64,000 nucleotides of DNA. Origin: Owenia fusiformis (Eukaryota > Annelida > Polychaeta > Sabellida > Oweniidae). Shown in pieces: positions 12,753 to 25,800 of the stretch (positions within the stretch are counted from its first letter, which is position 1; each line of letters begins with the position of its first letter). A program made the translations under genes and the position numbers. Location: contig CAIIXF020000007.1 in the NCBI GenBank assembly GCA_903813345.2, positions 37,782,759 through 37,846,758 of the forward strand, read 5' to 3'. Below the pieces are notes generated by a model. It worked only from the letters and a program-made list of their open reading frames with translations. It did no database searches and was not told the origin of the DNA.

Positions 12753-12858
12753 AGTGGCGTAGCTAGGATTCGGTGACCAGGGGTTCTATGTTTTATGGTG
12801 TCAACAAATCTCCCACTTCATTGGGGTTCCTGACATGAAACCATTTCTGTATTTTTCA
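12752..12858 (+). repeat. SINE-like repeat beginning CAGTGGCGTAGC, plus-strand copy
   Basis: CAGTGGCGTAGC, GGTGACCAGGGGTTC, CAAATCTCCC, CTTCAT and GTATTTTTCATAC occur in the same order, reversed, at 47438-47586. This copy is cut at a TA by the mariner remnant that starts at 12861. Confidence 0.75.
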
Positions 12859-12860
12859 TA

Positions 12861-13335
12861 CAGGGTGGTAAAAAATGCCAACCCTGTATTTTCCTCATAT
12901 ATTTGTCAATTTAAAGAATTACTGCCTGATATTTTACACACGTATACATTATTCAATTATCTATCAGCCTATCATATTTTATGATTGATCACAATGTTAC
13001 AGCACTTTAAACAACATGCCCCCGGTTCGGCCATCATCGCGCTTAGACAAACCTGCACAAGTAGGCTATGACCCAACTGCAATCAATCCTCAGTAGGTAT
13101 GGCCTGAATGAAAATTATGATCTCCTTTTTAGTTCTGTAATTGTCCTGTGGTCGTTTTTTGTACAGTTTATCTTTGGCATATCCCACAGGTAGAAGTCAG
13201 GTAAGATCATTTTGGACGATTGATGCAGGTTTGCAAAAAGCACAATATTGAACTTTGGAGCATGTTGTTTTAAGTGCTGTAAACTATCATCCTGGTCATG
13301 AAATATTGTAGGCTGGTGGGAGATTGAATGATGTA
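12861..13335 (-). mobile_element. Mariner-type transposase remnant
   Basis: CAGGGTGGT follows a TA at 12859-12860, as at the other mariner ends here. Minus-strand reading near 13130-13230 gives ILPDFYLWDMPKINCTKNDH followed by RTITELKR. That matches the final catalytic-aspartate block of mariner transposases (PDL-x-DFFLWG ... TI-x-ELK). The frame is broken on both sides and no right end was found. Confidence 0.65.
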
Positions 13336-14363
13336 CACATGTACCAATATCAGGGAGTGTAGCGACAAGGTTGCTTTTTTAAATCCTCATTCCTAATTCA
13401 TTGAGACTTCAGAGCTCAATATGTCAATTTCTGAAACATGCGATTCCAACACTTCAATACTGAGGTAAGATGATGATTTGAAAAGATTCGAAATCAAAAG
13501 ATATTTATTTGGTATTTCATTTTATAATAGAGTGTGTTCATAGTGACATTATAAAGTTACAGTTAGTTGGCTAGTGGAATATTTAATAGCAAATATTTTC
13601 GAAGAAGGTAATATTTATTTAATCATTGTGCACAAATAGTTGTTATTGCTACACGAATACTCTCAATTTGTACTCGGGATACCCATTGTGCTCCGAAGAC
13701 ACTAAAATTAAACATTTTTAAATTCCAAATCCTTGTAACAAAGAATACATAGTGCTCAAAACAAATATTTGTTTTTTCTTTGAATCGAAAATAAAAAATA
13801 ATCTGTACTTAAAGGCAGAATCAGATCTATGGGGCTGACTTTCTAAGTAACATGAACAATTGACCAACCAATCTATTCCTTATGATCTAAAATACAATAT
13901 CTCCCAAAAGATTCACGATATGTTATAAATTGGTGAAGTTATAATAATTTTCAGAAAATAGACATGAAAAGAAAAGACATAAGCCTGAAATATTCTAAAA
14001 TTGAAACAATATTTTGTTGTGCTGCTCGCTAGATCCGATTCTCTGTTTGATAACCTTGAAAACGTTCCATTCCCTATCAACTTTAGCTGTTTTTATTATT
14101 AATAATGTCGAGAATTGTTTTGAGATATGAAAACATTTTTGAAGAATTTGTGAATCATTAAAGTCTTATTACTTTATTAAAGAATGCTGTCAAATCCTTT
14201 TTTAGACAAACGATTTGAAACTTGTGCAAGACTAATCCTCTCGTCTTTCAGGTGAATATATATATTTCTATTTAGATACCAGGGCATCTCCAAAAGTTCT
14301 TATTGTTGAGCGATTCACAGTCATTCATTTCTAAGGTAGGAGGGGCTTAAAATGGATTTCATG
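13336..14363. other. Intergenic stretch, no gene seen
   Basis: AT-rich sequence without a supported gene or repeat boundary. Confidence 0.5.
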
Positions 14364-14365
14364 TA

Positions 14366-15901
14366 CAGGGTGACCCCAGAAACGTCACCTCCTTAGTTTG
14401 GGAATAACTATCTCAATTTTGGAGTTTTTATGATTTTTTGAAAATGCAGAGTTCAATACATGGAACATTAGAATTTACCTAATAATTAGTCAGTTCATCT
14501 ATGACAAGATTATTAATAAAAGGGTTGATTTAACATACTATTGATAATATGTATGAAAGAAATCCAGACAATTTCAGAAAATTGCATTTTTACATTTTTA
14601 GACAATTTCATTCTCAAAAATATTAAGAAATCGAAGTGATGGATAATAGATACTATATCCATTCGATCAAATGCTTGTGTTTATAAATGATACATGCATG
14701 TATGCTTTATACAATAAATCCTTTCAAAATGTTTCAAAATTATTTAATAATAAATTGCCCCAGGCAAGAATTTTTTGTTTAAAATAAAACAAAACGGAGG
14801 CGCATAGATTTGAGAGAAAATGTGTTTCATTAGTATTAAACAATTGGCTTATTTCACCGGAGATGAAGCAGCTTTAAAGTTAGGAAATATTGTGCGAGAT
14901 TATTAATATTTCTTTGTTTAATGGCATGATGATTAGGGGTCTTCCCAAAGTTAGACATTCCCACTCCGTGCCAAACTTTTGAGGCGAAGTGTAACTTTAT
15001 TATGGTCATATAAATTAAATGAATGTTTCCGGTTACTGCGATAGATGGCCCATCAAACAAGTTTTTTCCTGATGGCTTCAGAGCCCAGTTTCAACTATGG
15101 GTTGAACACCAGCGATTGTGCATTAATCATGGGGGAGAATATTTCAAACACCTTATTTGACAATAGTTGTGACTATTATATTGATTCATAGCATCTGCAC
15201 ATAGAAAGCGGAGAAGAGAAAATGCATATGATACACTCATAGATTTGCCTACTATTCTGTTGTTTTTTCTATTGAATAATGTGACGTAAAAAGTGCGCCG
15301 CCTACCCAAAAGTCTAGTTACCATAGTAACCATTTTTGACGAATTAAATTAGAGATGCTAATATTTTTGAAGCAATACGAAAATGTTTTTTACACATTAT
15401 GTGAAAATATCATGAGAAAATATCTAAAATCTTTGAAATGAGAGCACTCTCGTGGACGTATTGAACAACCTGGCACAAGGCTGATAATCTAGCGGAGAAT
15501 CGAAGACGTTAATTGTACATAACGGACTAATTTCGACAGAGTCTGATTTTTCCTTTTATCCGTGCAGTGTCCCGATCATTGATTTAGTAAAAGCTATGAA
15601 AGCGGTGTGTGTGATTGCATTGAATGTAGTTCCAAAATATCACTCAGCAGAATCTGCAATACCTAAAGATGGCTTAAAGGTTGCTGGGACAATTCCTCTC
15701 CAACAAAATAACAAGCTCTTTTCTTTCAAAAGTGGGCACATTTTTTACCATAACAAGAAGACTATTGAATGTTTTGTAGGGAATTTGGTGTCACATTGTC
15801 ATCCATAGATTGTAAGTTCTGTACATGAAAAATGAGGATGATTACATATTGTATTAAAAAAATTATTATATTTTCGGAGGGTTCTGTTTTGGGTCACCCC
15901 G
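14366..15901 (-). mobile_element. Mariner-like element with decayed transposase
   Basis: Left end CAGGGTGACCCCAGAAACG and right end GGGTCACCCCG are imperfect inverted repeats, each beside a TA (14364-14365, 15902-15903). Minus-strand frames contain RRRTFYVTLFNRKNNRIVGK near 15290 and KVWHGVGMSNFGKTP near 14960. These resemble the DEKxF..N..NdRv and MVWgGis..GKTP blocks of mariner transposases in the correct order. Stops and frameshifts between them show the copy is dead. Confidence 0.8.
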
Positions 15902-16020
15902 TATGTTCATAACCGTTCCCCTATTTACAAGTAAAATATATGGAACATCCTTCGCTTTTTGAATAATAAGAATACACATAAGAAGTGATTTCGCTACCCG
16001 AAACCAGTTGTTAGCGGAAA

Positions 16021-16746
16021 ATGGATAAAACCTGTCTAAGACTTCTTGTCGCTTTGGTATGCATCGTTAGATGTAGTTGTATAGAGGATAATGATACAAC
16101 TATAAGGTATGTGTTTCTAACTATGAGATATATGATTTTAATTGTAAAGACTCGAAATCTGTATTTGTGTTGCATGTATAATCTTTAAATATTTTTCATT
16201 TATAATATTAAAACATTTGGCTTCAGATTTTCAGTTCGACGTCCAGTAGGAAGAAAGGTACAACTTGCACCAAAAGTGAATACATTCTTTTGGCTTTGTT
16301 ATCATTTTTAATTTTTTACTTTTTGTATACAACAGGGTGTCTTTCTTCTTTAAGAATGTTACTATAAACATTTTCATAGTTTTAAGATCAACTAGGCCTA
16401 CACTCCGTTCACAATATTTGCGCGTTCTTTTTTTAAAAATAGTTTTTACCAAAACATCTGGTAAATATCCCCTGTTGACACGTTACATTTTGAAGTATTT
16501 TTCGTCTTTAAACGCTCATAACTCAAACAATATATGACTATTATACTTATTTTTCGTCTTGATAAAGGTATATGGAAGTTATTTCAAAGGATAAATTTTA
16601 GTAAGCGTCCCATATTGTTACGTCATAGAGTTTGAAAAATAGAATATGTTGACAGCGACCTTTTTGCTCATTTTGTGTTACCTTTAACTTTTCAGGTGTA
16701 CATTAAACAAAAAATACGAGATCAACTTTTAATAAATCATTCATGA
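16021..16746 (+). CDS. Candidate small secreted peptide gene, copy A (3 exons)
   Basis: Proposed exons: 16021-16106, 16227-16257 and 16696-16746 with the TGA stop. Exon 1 encodes a clear signal peptide (MDKTCLRLLVALVCIVRCSC) and ends at AAG|GTATGT. The 31-base microexon adds FSVRRPVGRK. The last exon follows a good pyrimidine tract and TTTTCAG and adds VYIKQKIRDQLLINHS. Phases fit (2, 0) and the product is 55 residues. AATAAA lies at 16775-16780. The paralogue keeps every splice site and has an in-frame 3-base difference in exon 1. RR and GRK look like processing sites, but no peptide family is recognised. Exon 1 is the firm part; the rest is a model. Confidence 0.42.
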
Positions 16747-18576
16747 TTATTTTGCTCTTAAATTTGAGTTTATTAATAAATACTAGAATAGTAGTTGATC
16801 TAGTTCGCAAAAAGTATGTGTTTTCTGTTGCATGTGGAAAAGTGGAGGACGAAAGGTTTTCAAAATTCATTAAAATAGGGCTAATTTATGCCATTCGCCT
16901 ATTTTCAAGCACAGCAACACGTATGTTTATTTCAACTAAAATATCAATTGATTCGTTTTTTATGATGCTCCTAACCCATTGTTAATACATATACGATATC
17001 AGATTTATCCGCCTTGCTGTCTCATTATTGAAACTTTTTATCAGTATTTGATCATAAAATGTAAAACTAGGGGTCGTTTTTCTTTTCATCCAATACAAAG
17101 GTACATCTAAAAGGTCAAAATGTATTAAATCAACCAGATTCTCATTGCTTTTCAATGAGAAAATGAAAAAGAATTGAATAAAGACTCTCTTGTCAATAAT
17201 GAATTGCATCTTTATTCACTCGGACAAATTTAAAATAAATGGCGCCAGTGATGATTATCGTGACGTATCTCCGACATAAGCCGATTATCTAAATGGGAAA
17301 TTTCAGTGTCGCGGTACGCACAGTAACGTGGTATGCCGTAGACCAATTACACATGAACTTGAAATATCAAAATAGCCACGAACACTTGGTTAATGACAAT
17401 GTTGACAAAAATGTTCACTATATCGAGATATTTTCTTACCATGGGCTTTATACTAACACGTTAATATATGCTTTTTTAGTTTTATAACTAACAGATATTT
17501 TTCTTGTTTCGATGTTAAACTTATTCCAAAATTACACGCTGCATCTTTTATTTAAACCATTTTGTTTCGAACAATAGATGAACTGAAAAATAAGACCATC
17601 GCCAGCCACCCCTTTACACTGAAACGTACACCAGCCCCCCCCCCCCCCGTTAAACTGTTTCCAATGCAGTTACAAAATACATGGATGCATGAATTTGTGA
17701 TTCACGTCAGTATGTTTTTTTATTTTCCTGAAATATTTTGATATCGACATATTTATTCTCACTTTAGAATGAGATTGATAAATTTGATAATATAATTCAC
17801 AGACAGGCTGTATAATCGTGTCAATGTACTTGCGTAACGGTATGTAGCCAAATAGTATTTATTGACAAAAATTTGTTACGCATAATATAGTATCAAATGT
17901 CCAATCTCTCCAGGAAATCATATACTAGTACATGACTGTTATGTCGAACCACATGGTAAAATGACGGTGATTTCTTAATGTGTATTGACGAAGTCAAGGT
18001 TATGTACGTGTACGTGTTGGTTTTGGATGTAGAATTTGAAAAATTGACATCCTTGAATGAATTTTTGTTTTATTACATTTTCACACTTAACCCAGAATGC
18101 TCTGTATTTAAGTCATTAACATATAATGCGGGAATTATATCCTGACTCCAGGAGTATTTGATTAATTAATATGAATATATGTAATAAACTTCATGGCATT
18201 ATATGAACATCAAGAAGCTTACTCACAGACTATCATCAAGTCACTGGTAATTAAAACATAGAATTTACTCCTAAGTTCAACTGATGATTTATCAAAATTT
18301 CCTATCTTTTTTTAGCCAAGTTAGCATCGACAGGGGCAAATTATTCATCGAATGTATTTGAATAGTCTATATCATTACAGCTTTTAGAGTTTGATGTGGG
18401 ACAAACAGATAAATCAAGAAATTTTTATTGCAGTTGATGCATTTTAACTCACAAGAGACTTTCATGTCATACGAATGCAATTCATTTCAATAGTCAGTAA
18501 TGATAAAATATGATACGATAACAAATAAAACATTTGACTCTCGAATGGCAACACTGTGCATCGTGTATATGTCTAA

Positions 18577-19731
18577 TCAAGCAACAATATTAAAAACGTT
18601 AACAAAATAATCAACGTAAGCTTCATGCAAATTAATAGAATATTGTAGGCCATAACCATATATGCTGGACCAGACTTCAGCCTCTAATGTATTTACTCCT
18701 TGACCAGTATTTTCACCATTGTAGAACTTAGCCGGGTGGACATCGAGTGGACGGATTTTCAACAAATGTGTTTCTTCTTTAAAGTCGCATTCATTGCCAA
18801 CTAATATAGCGTTGTCTGTATATATAGCTGAATCTTTCGGCATCACTCCAGTCCATTCTCCTGTCAATAAATAGGTTAAGCTACACATCTTAAAGGACGA
18901 TTCTCGGTTTGGAGAACGAAGTTCATCAATATAAATGAGCATTATCCCTGCTTCGGACAAATTTGATTTTTTTGCATAATATAGATTTGAATGTTTTCTT
19001 TTGAATAGTCACAATTTAATTTGGGTAATCTTTCTAGATTTGTCGCAAAAAAATATTTGCGCAGTACACTGATGAACTTTTTTCCCCAAATCGAGACTTG
19101 TATTTTATTGAATCGGTCTAATTGAGCGCTATCCCTGCTTCAGACCAATTTGTTATTTTTACATCTTGTAGATTTAAATGTCCTCTTTTGAATATTCATA
19201 CTTTAATTTGGGTAATATTTCTATATTTTTCATGAAAAAAATTATTAGCCCAGGAGACTGTTCTCCAAACCGAGAATCGTCCTTTATACGTGAACATAAA
19301 TATTGTTCCCTGCATGGATTCTCTCCGCCACTTAATTTTTTATTGAACCTAATTAGACATGTCTGTCGGTTAAAATGGGATGATAAAAATTGGAATATGA
19401 TCTCTTGCAAAGTCACAGAAATAAAAAAGATGAATAATATCAACATGTTAGTAGTCCATTTCACAGAGACCAGAATACTTACCTCCGTCAATATAGACAT
19501 CAGCGTTAGACAATAGAGCATACCCAACGCCTTTGTATTTTGTATTTCTGTAGTATGTGACCTCTCGGGCTGGAGTTGTTTTCGTAACAAGTCTAAGGTC
19601 ATTTTCTTTAATGAATCCCACAAATGTTAGATTTCCAAATTCTACTGAAGATCCCATCAATAGTTCTGTGTCACTCAATCTGCTTATATCGATGTTAAAC
19701 CTTTGTTGAACATATGCTACAAATTCTCTTC
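18577..19731 (-). pseudogene. Unrecognised secreted-protein gene, copy A: exons 2 and 3 only, no exon 1
   Basis: Exon 2 is 19483-19731 and exon 3 is 18577-18860, minus strand, with TATAG acceptor, GGAG|GTAAGT donor and TTGACAG acceptor, all in phase 1. Exon 2 protein is identical to copy B. Exon 3 is 93 codons against 91, with a two-residue in-frame insertion and eight replacements (for example Y/F, P/S, Y/H). No stop or frameshift is present. The signal-peptide exon of copy B (42055-42343) lies outside the duplicated block and I found no equivalent upstream of copy A. It is therefore either a 5'-truncated pseudogene or uses an unseen first exon. A 394-bp MITE sits harmlessly in the intron. 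Confidence 0.7.
18892..19285. mobile_element. 394-bp MITE in intron of copy A
   Basis: Perfect 26-base terminal inverted repeats starting AAAGGACGATTCTCGG. Copy B has the uninterrupted site at about 39328-39333. Inside, a ~190-base segment beginning ATCCCTGCTTC is tandemly repeated twice with divergence. The superfamily is not assigned. Confidence 0.88.
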
Positions 19732-19957
19732 CTATAATATAGAATACGTTGAAACATGGTTTAACAGTACATTCCGAGGACAATTATATAGAACGTTGAA
19801 AACCATAATAACGAATACCTTGAAAACACCAAATCAGAGTACGTTGTACACATCCATGTCAAAGACCTTAAGCTTGTACCTGTTTGGAAATACGATCAAA
19901 ATTCACGATTCAATTTCTGAAGTGAATAAATAGCGCAAAATTATATGAATTCGAATT

Positions 19958-20241
19958 TCTATGTTTCCTAAGTGACATCCATACATTCAAGTAGATTTCA
20001 TGTTAAAGGATTGGGTGAAATACATATTTAAGTGAAACCCACCAGAATGTACAGCCTCAGGAAATGGGTTGGGTGGGAGGGTAACTTATTTTTCAATCAT
20101 TTCCCAATTTCATGATATTTCATCCAAATTTCATGATATGTAAACTATTATCCATTCCATTCGCTAATGACTACCTCCCTCGAATTCCCTATTTAGAATA
20201 AACATTCACTCTACTCAATAATATAGATGTCACTTAGGAAA
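19958..20241. mobile_element. MITE unit 1 of a tandem pair, TIR TTTCCTAAGTGACATC
   Basis: TCTATG at 19958-19963, then TTTCCTAAGTGACATC at 19964, ending GATGTCACTTAGGAAA at 20241. The first ~66 and last ~65 bases match unit 2; the middle differs. Copy B of the segmental duplication shows the empty site (GAATTCGAATTTTGAAATT near 39997). Confidence 0.85.
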
Positions 20242-21620
20242 TCTATGTTTCCTAAGTGACATCCATACATTCAAGTAGATTTCATGTTAAAGGATTGGGT
20301 GAAATACACTTAATTTTACCCTTTACGGTGTATTTACATCCTAAATAATGTGATTTGTTAATTTTTACTACTCCAAATCCTCAAATCTTTAATAAAAAAT
20401 TAACAAAAAACTAACGTGGACATCGGATTTGAGAGCAATCTCTCCCAGTAGTTCTAGAAGATAGTTTTCCATGATGTAATTATGAAGCTAATAAAACCTA
20501 AAATTGACCTCATATCAATGTTTCATTCATGAATTACTGGTGGGGAAAAATCAGTCCCCTAACATGAGTAATTAATCTCAATTGCCAATTACCTCCTACT
20601 GTGGAGAGACAACTCTCACATCCGAAGTCCACGTGGTTAAAACCACTAAGAGATCAGTGCTCCCGGACTTTAGATGTAAAGAGAAGCCAATTGTTTATCA
20701 GACTTCACTAGTTTCAAATGTTACAAACTCAAGTCATTTTCAAATGAGTTTACAAGAGGGTACATGGAATTAAACCATTACATAACCAATCACTTGCATA
20801 GGTTATCCAGTCATGTCAAAACAATTCAACCTACTTTCTATTGAGTAAACCCCAGTTTTTATTCAATTGCCAATTACCAGATTATACCTGAGTGTCATTA
20901 TTTTCGTCACACTGTAACGTACTGTATAATGACCTCTAATTTTACTGTGTTATTAACACGTTGAATTTCCAGTGTTCATTATAAGGCCATGTTATCAAGA
21001 TTTTTCATGTCATCAATGTTCTATTTTTCTTTGTTTCTGTCAAATATTTGCCTCTCAGAAAACTTCTCTTATATTGTCTCATAGTTATATTTAATAGCCC
21101 CTTGCTCTGGCATATATCTCTGTATCTCTAGGCTCTCAAGGCCTTTTATTCATTACCCCTTATGGTTCATATTTTTGCCCCCTGCTTGCTCATAAATTTT
21201 CAGGCCCTTGGAGCCTTTTATTTTAGCCCCTTGCTCGGGCGCCCCTTGCTCAGGCGCCCCTTGCTCGGGCATTTATATCTAGGCCCTCAAACCCTTTTAT
21301 TTTAGCCCCTTGCTCGGGAATTTATATCTAGGCCCTCAAAGCCTTTTATTTTTAGCCCCTTGCTCGGGCATTTATATCTCTAGGCCCTCAAAGCCTTTTA
21401 ATCTCTAGGCCCTCAAAGCCTTTTATTTTAGCCCCTTGCTCGGGCATTATATCTCCAGGCCCTCAAAGCCTTTTATTTTAGCCCCTTGCTCGGGCGCCCC
21501 TTGCTCGGGCATGTAAATCAAAATATGCTTACCACTGCTGAATGTACGTCTGGCCACTTAGAATTCCCTATTTAGAATAAACATTCACTCTACTCAATAA
21601 TATAGATGTCACTTAGGAAA
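20242..21620. mobile_element. MITE unit 2 of the tandem pair, carries a minisatellite
   Basis: Preceded by its own TCTATG (20242-20247), then terminal inverted repeats TTTCCTAAGTGACATC (20248) and GATGTCACTTAGGAAA (to 21620). It is about 1.37 kb. It joins unit 1 head to tail and carries the AGCCCCTTGCTCGGGC array at its right half. No transposase frame was seen. Confidence 0.85.
21090..21512. repeat. Minisatellite, core AGCCCCTTGCTCGGGC
   Basis: Units of very roughly 45-60 bases alternate AGCCCCTTGCTCGGGC with TTTATATCTAGGCCCTCAAA and GCCTTTTATTTT. At least six core copies are visible, some with the 16-base core doubled (CGCCCCTTGCTC). It lies wholly inside the second MITE unit. Confidence 0.9.
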
Positions 21621-22619
21621 TTGAAATTACGACGGCAGAATATCGAGATGGAACCCTGGGAGTCAATCCTCCTTATGCTACATTTTTCAAATCTGACTTG
21701 TTTCACTATTCGCTGCCTATCGAGAGATCGTGAGTTAACCCTTATGTCTGCAACCTTTTTTATAACACTAAGTCGCAAGAGGGGGGTCATTTTGACCCCC
21801 TCTGCGATTTTTTTTATTTCTTTTCTGATTTCATTAGTGTTGGTATTGTTGTAAACCTTATTCAATTACCTCTTCAGAAAAAGTTTTGTTTCTTAAAAAT
21901 GTAGGTCAACATAGGTCATATCGTGGTCAACGTGATCGAGGGGTGAATATTATTGATATTTTGTGATAGATTGTCAATTTTCTTTCACAAGAATTGTAGG
22001 TGCCAAAAAAAGCTCCGCTGCCTTAAAGAATAATATATCATCTTTCAAATAAAACTAAAATCATGGTAAAATCTTTTTTAGAACTGAAGTTACACTCCTT
22101 CAAAGATAGCAGGTATCGCGAAATCCGATTGAAATCAATGTAACGTGAAATAGTCAGCAATATCAAGTTCATTACAGCTTGTTTTTGTCTTTAGCAATCA
22201 TATTTCAAAATGGGCAACAAAGGATTGGTATCGATATGGAGAACTGAATTCAACAACGTTTTTCTCTTAAACCAATCATTGAAAACATTCTGTAAAAACA
22301 TGGTATTTTATGTAATGTTGACTGATTGACAACAATTTAATGCGAAAATTATTTAGAAATATAAGGAGCATCAAGAAACGATGAAAAATCGATTTTGGTA
22401 ATTGCGAACCTTTTCAACTAAATTATATTTGTAGTTGGTCCCTTATATTTAATGTCATGAATGGCAACTGTCATAAAAGGAGTGTTTAAAGAGTTGATTC
22501 AAACTGACGTGGAGTGGGCGGGCATCAGATAAAGCAAAAATTAAATGCGTCATTAGGAGAAAATGATTACATAGCTTGGCCAGTCTATGGCAGACAAATA
22601 TTTCCGCAAACAGTCTATG

Positions 22620-22625
22620 TTTATT
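22620..22625 (-). terminator. Probable poly(A) signal of the serine-protease homologue
   Basis: AATAAA on the minus strand, 53 bases beyond the stop codon at 22678-22680. Confidence 0.5.
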
Positions 22626-22677
22626 CATCATCAATTTCATCTGAAATTACATTGTTTTAATGCCTAATGTTCAATGT

Positions 22678-22848
22678 TCAACATACATCCCGATATGTAA
22701 CATCACATATCCAATCTCTGTAATATGTGATCCTAGTAAACACAGCAGGTGGGTAGAAGCTACATGGGTATGGGGTAAATGACCCAAGTCCTGCGAGAAC
22801 GAGATTTCCACTATCATCTGGGCAAGTCAAAGGACTCCCACCATCTCC
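22678..22848 (-). CDS. Serine-protease homologue, last exon (GDGGSPL box to stop)
   Basis: Acceptor TTTTACAG, then GDGGSPLTCP at its start. It ends RDWICDVTYRDVC and TGA at 22678-22680, 56 residues. The first residue follows a Ser from the preceding exon, giving C-S-GDGGSPL. Confidence 0.9.
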   Translation of the reverse strand, partial: GDGGSPLTCPDDSGNLVLAGLGSFTPYPCSFYPPAVFTRITYYRDWICDVTYRDVC

Positions 22849-25800
22849 CTGTAAAATAAAATGGATTACGATGATAATTTCCGTTTTTTTCATTGCAAAT
22901 TCTTCAGTGGTTTTTTTTTTATTAAGTTATTCATTTGTACAAAGAATACAATACAAAAATACAGTGTGAGTGGCTGTGCTTTTAGCATTATTAGCCACGT
23001 TCTACAATTACAATATACAATGTATTCAATCAATACATTGATATTAAGTGGTCTTCTTAAGTGGAAAGGAGGGCAACGTCGACCGCGGGATGAAATAAAA
23101 ACGACCCATGTTGTCAGGGTGAAATGCCCTAAAATACGATGCTAGTCATAAACAGTTTTATATAAAAACAAGTGGATCACAAAGTTTTATAATAGAAATT
23201 GTGTCAAATCAGAACTATTTATTTTGTTTTCAGCGTGTTTTCAAAATATGTTCGACATAATTACTGAACATGGATATGCAGTCGTGTTATCTCCTCCCGT
23301 GCAAAGATGCCACTCCCTTATATTCAAATTGGTCCACTGTTGGTCACATTGCTGGCTAGTCATTGGTGCAGAGTATCCCTCGTGTATCAGCCCAGTAGCA
23401 CCGTTATCTGATAATAAAAAAACTCAGGCCTACAACAAAGCTCGTAACTACAATATATCTGATGAAGGGCTCCAATAAGTCTCATTATCTCCTGCTGTGT
23501 ACTTGCCAGATGTTCTCATTGAGCCCAAAATGAATAGTGATTAAATTAGGTTTCTTTATCTTATCCATCACCCCTAAGAAATGTCAAAGAAAGAGATAAA
23601 CGAAGAAAGACATCGAAGGAACAACAGGCTGTTTAAGGTTAAGCAAACGTGGTTTTCATGGTCTCGGCTTAAATCAAATCATTGAATCGTTTTTCACCAT
23701 TCTATAATCGTACCTCCATCACCCCAACCAACCATGCTACAATTGCGTCCAACGTATTGTTCGCTGGTCCCAAGTGGGGGTAGCACAACAGGGGTGGTAT
23801 AATTATCAATACGTGCAGGAATGGCTAATCGGATTATTGCAATGTCGTGATTGTTCGCACCACCTCCAATGTAGTCTTTGTGCTATAACATGCCGTTAAA
23901 CGTTGATAAAAGGACACCGATGTATCTCAAAATTGTTCTTTAATCAAGCTAAAATAGTTCCTCATTTTTAAACTGCGGTTGTCTGACAGCTCATCAACTA
24001 TATTAGTTTAAAGATATTCCTATGAAAACTCTTCGTCATTCGTTATGAAGCTAAAAGCTAATCTTCAATGTGGAACTAAATGTCCATGATCGCAAATATT
24101 TTCCTAAGAAAGCTATGTGTCACCCTTTAAAACGCTTAAAGCTACTATATTCAAAATCACATCTTCATGATTATAACTTTGTCCTAAGAAGTTTGTATGA
24201 TTTTTTAAAGCTGAAAGCTAACCTGTTATTTAAAGGTTGAATAAAGACTATAGAAGAAAAAATTTTCCTTTCCCGAGCTATTAGTGCAACGTTTCCATCA
24301 ACACAATAACATTTCATCGCAGGTTAAGTAAATAAAAATTCAAATGTAAAGAGTCTTTAACACGTAGTTCAATGGGGAGCTAAGGTTGCCAAGCCTATGG
24401 AGGGGGTGCATCACATCCCTTTTGACCTCATAATCTTTTTAAATATGCCCTTATACGTATATTTATCAATGCTATAAGTTCCAAAGGAGCACACGCAATC
24501 TAACATTGTCCTCATTAATCTTCTTCATACCTTAAAGGTGCAGAGGGGCCATTCAACGATCATCGACCAGTTTCAAAATATATTGAAGTTTGGATACTTC
24601 ATCAAGACTAACATATATTTTTATTATCTATAAAGAAACCCCTTGGATGAACATTATATCAGCTGATATTCCTCTTGAAATGTGGTGGATCGTAAATATC
24701 TATAAGTGGGACTCCCTTTATAGAAGCTTTGAACTTGATAGTTTATCCAATACCCGTACATTTTAGGAAAAAAAGTATGTCAAAGAAGATGTTAAGCCAA
24801 ATGTTGCCGTGATAGCTCAGAAAAAGTAAAAAAAAAAAAATTTTCTCTCTACAGTCCTTGTTGCCCCTTTAATTGGATCTAACGTTCAGGGAGTGTAAAA
24901 TTAGATGTAATGCATTGAACTTGTAACACCGGTGATCCGCTCGATTACGCTGGTTACCGAAACCGTTCGTTTCGGTAACAAAATGTCAGAATGTCGAAGG
25001 AACGATTTTTCTTTTTTCCTTATTTCACGCGTTGTAGGCAGAATCCCCATGACATTTTTTTCTCACAACATGTATCAGTATCATATGTTTTAGAAAATGT
25101 ACATGTTACATAAACGGTAAGGGTTAAAAGTGCAGATCTTAACAGTTTTTCGAAATACCGTTAATGTAACATAAGTGAGGAATTAAATCGATGATTCTGT
25201 TGTCTTCTTTACTATTTGTTCGCAAATATGTACATTTTCTTAAACATATGATACTGATAAACGTTTATGATAAAAATGTCGTGGGAATTCTGCCTACAAC
25301 GTGTGAAATAAGGAGAAAAGAAAAATCGTACCTTCGATGGTCCGACATTTTGTTACCGAAACGGTTACCAGCGTAATCGATTGGATCACCAATATATGAC
25401 GAAATATTTTATAGGACATCCTATCTTCTTCAATCTTCTTTCTAGCAGAATTGAATCAAACGTTCAGGAAGTGATAAATTAAATGTAACGCATCGTATAC
25501 CAGAATATTGTGGTTACGCAGACTAACAACATTTATACGTTTTTTTGTTATGGTTTGAAATAGCTAGCCACAAGTTTATCTTCTCTTCTTTAATATCCTT
25601 TTTAGTAGAAGTGAAACAAAAGGTTTCATGATTCAGAAATTAAATGTATAGCATTAACATGACAAAAATTTTACAGACTGACAATATTACATAAGTGTAA
25701 AATAAGGTTTCATTTTTCAAGAATGTTCTCAGATCATAACGGCCCTTTAACACGGGGTTACAAATCGTCCCATTATTTCCACATTGTTACAATTGCATTT

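Larger units (their letters stand above)
15931..22362. repeat. Segmental duplication, copy A
   Basis: Near-identical to 35585-40742 in the same orientation, about 19.7 kb away. Both begin at GTAAAATATATGGAACATCC and end at GCGAAAATTATTTAGAAATA. Copy A is longer mainly because of two insertions: 18892-19285 and 19958-21620. A short region near 18255-18340 is absent from copy B. The C run at 17637-17650 is 14 long against 23 in copy B. Confidence 0.95.
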
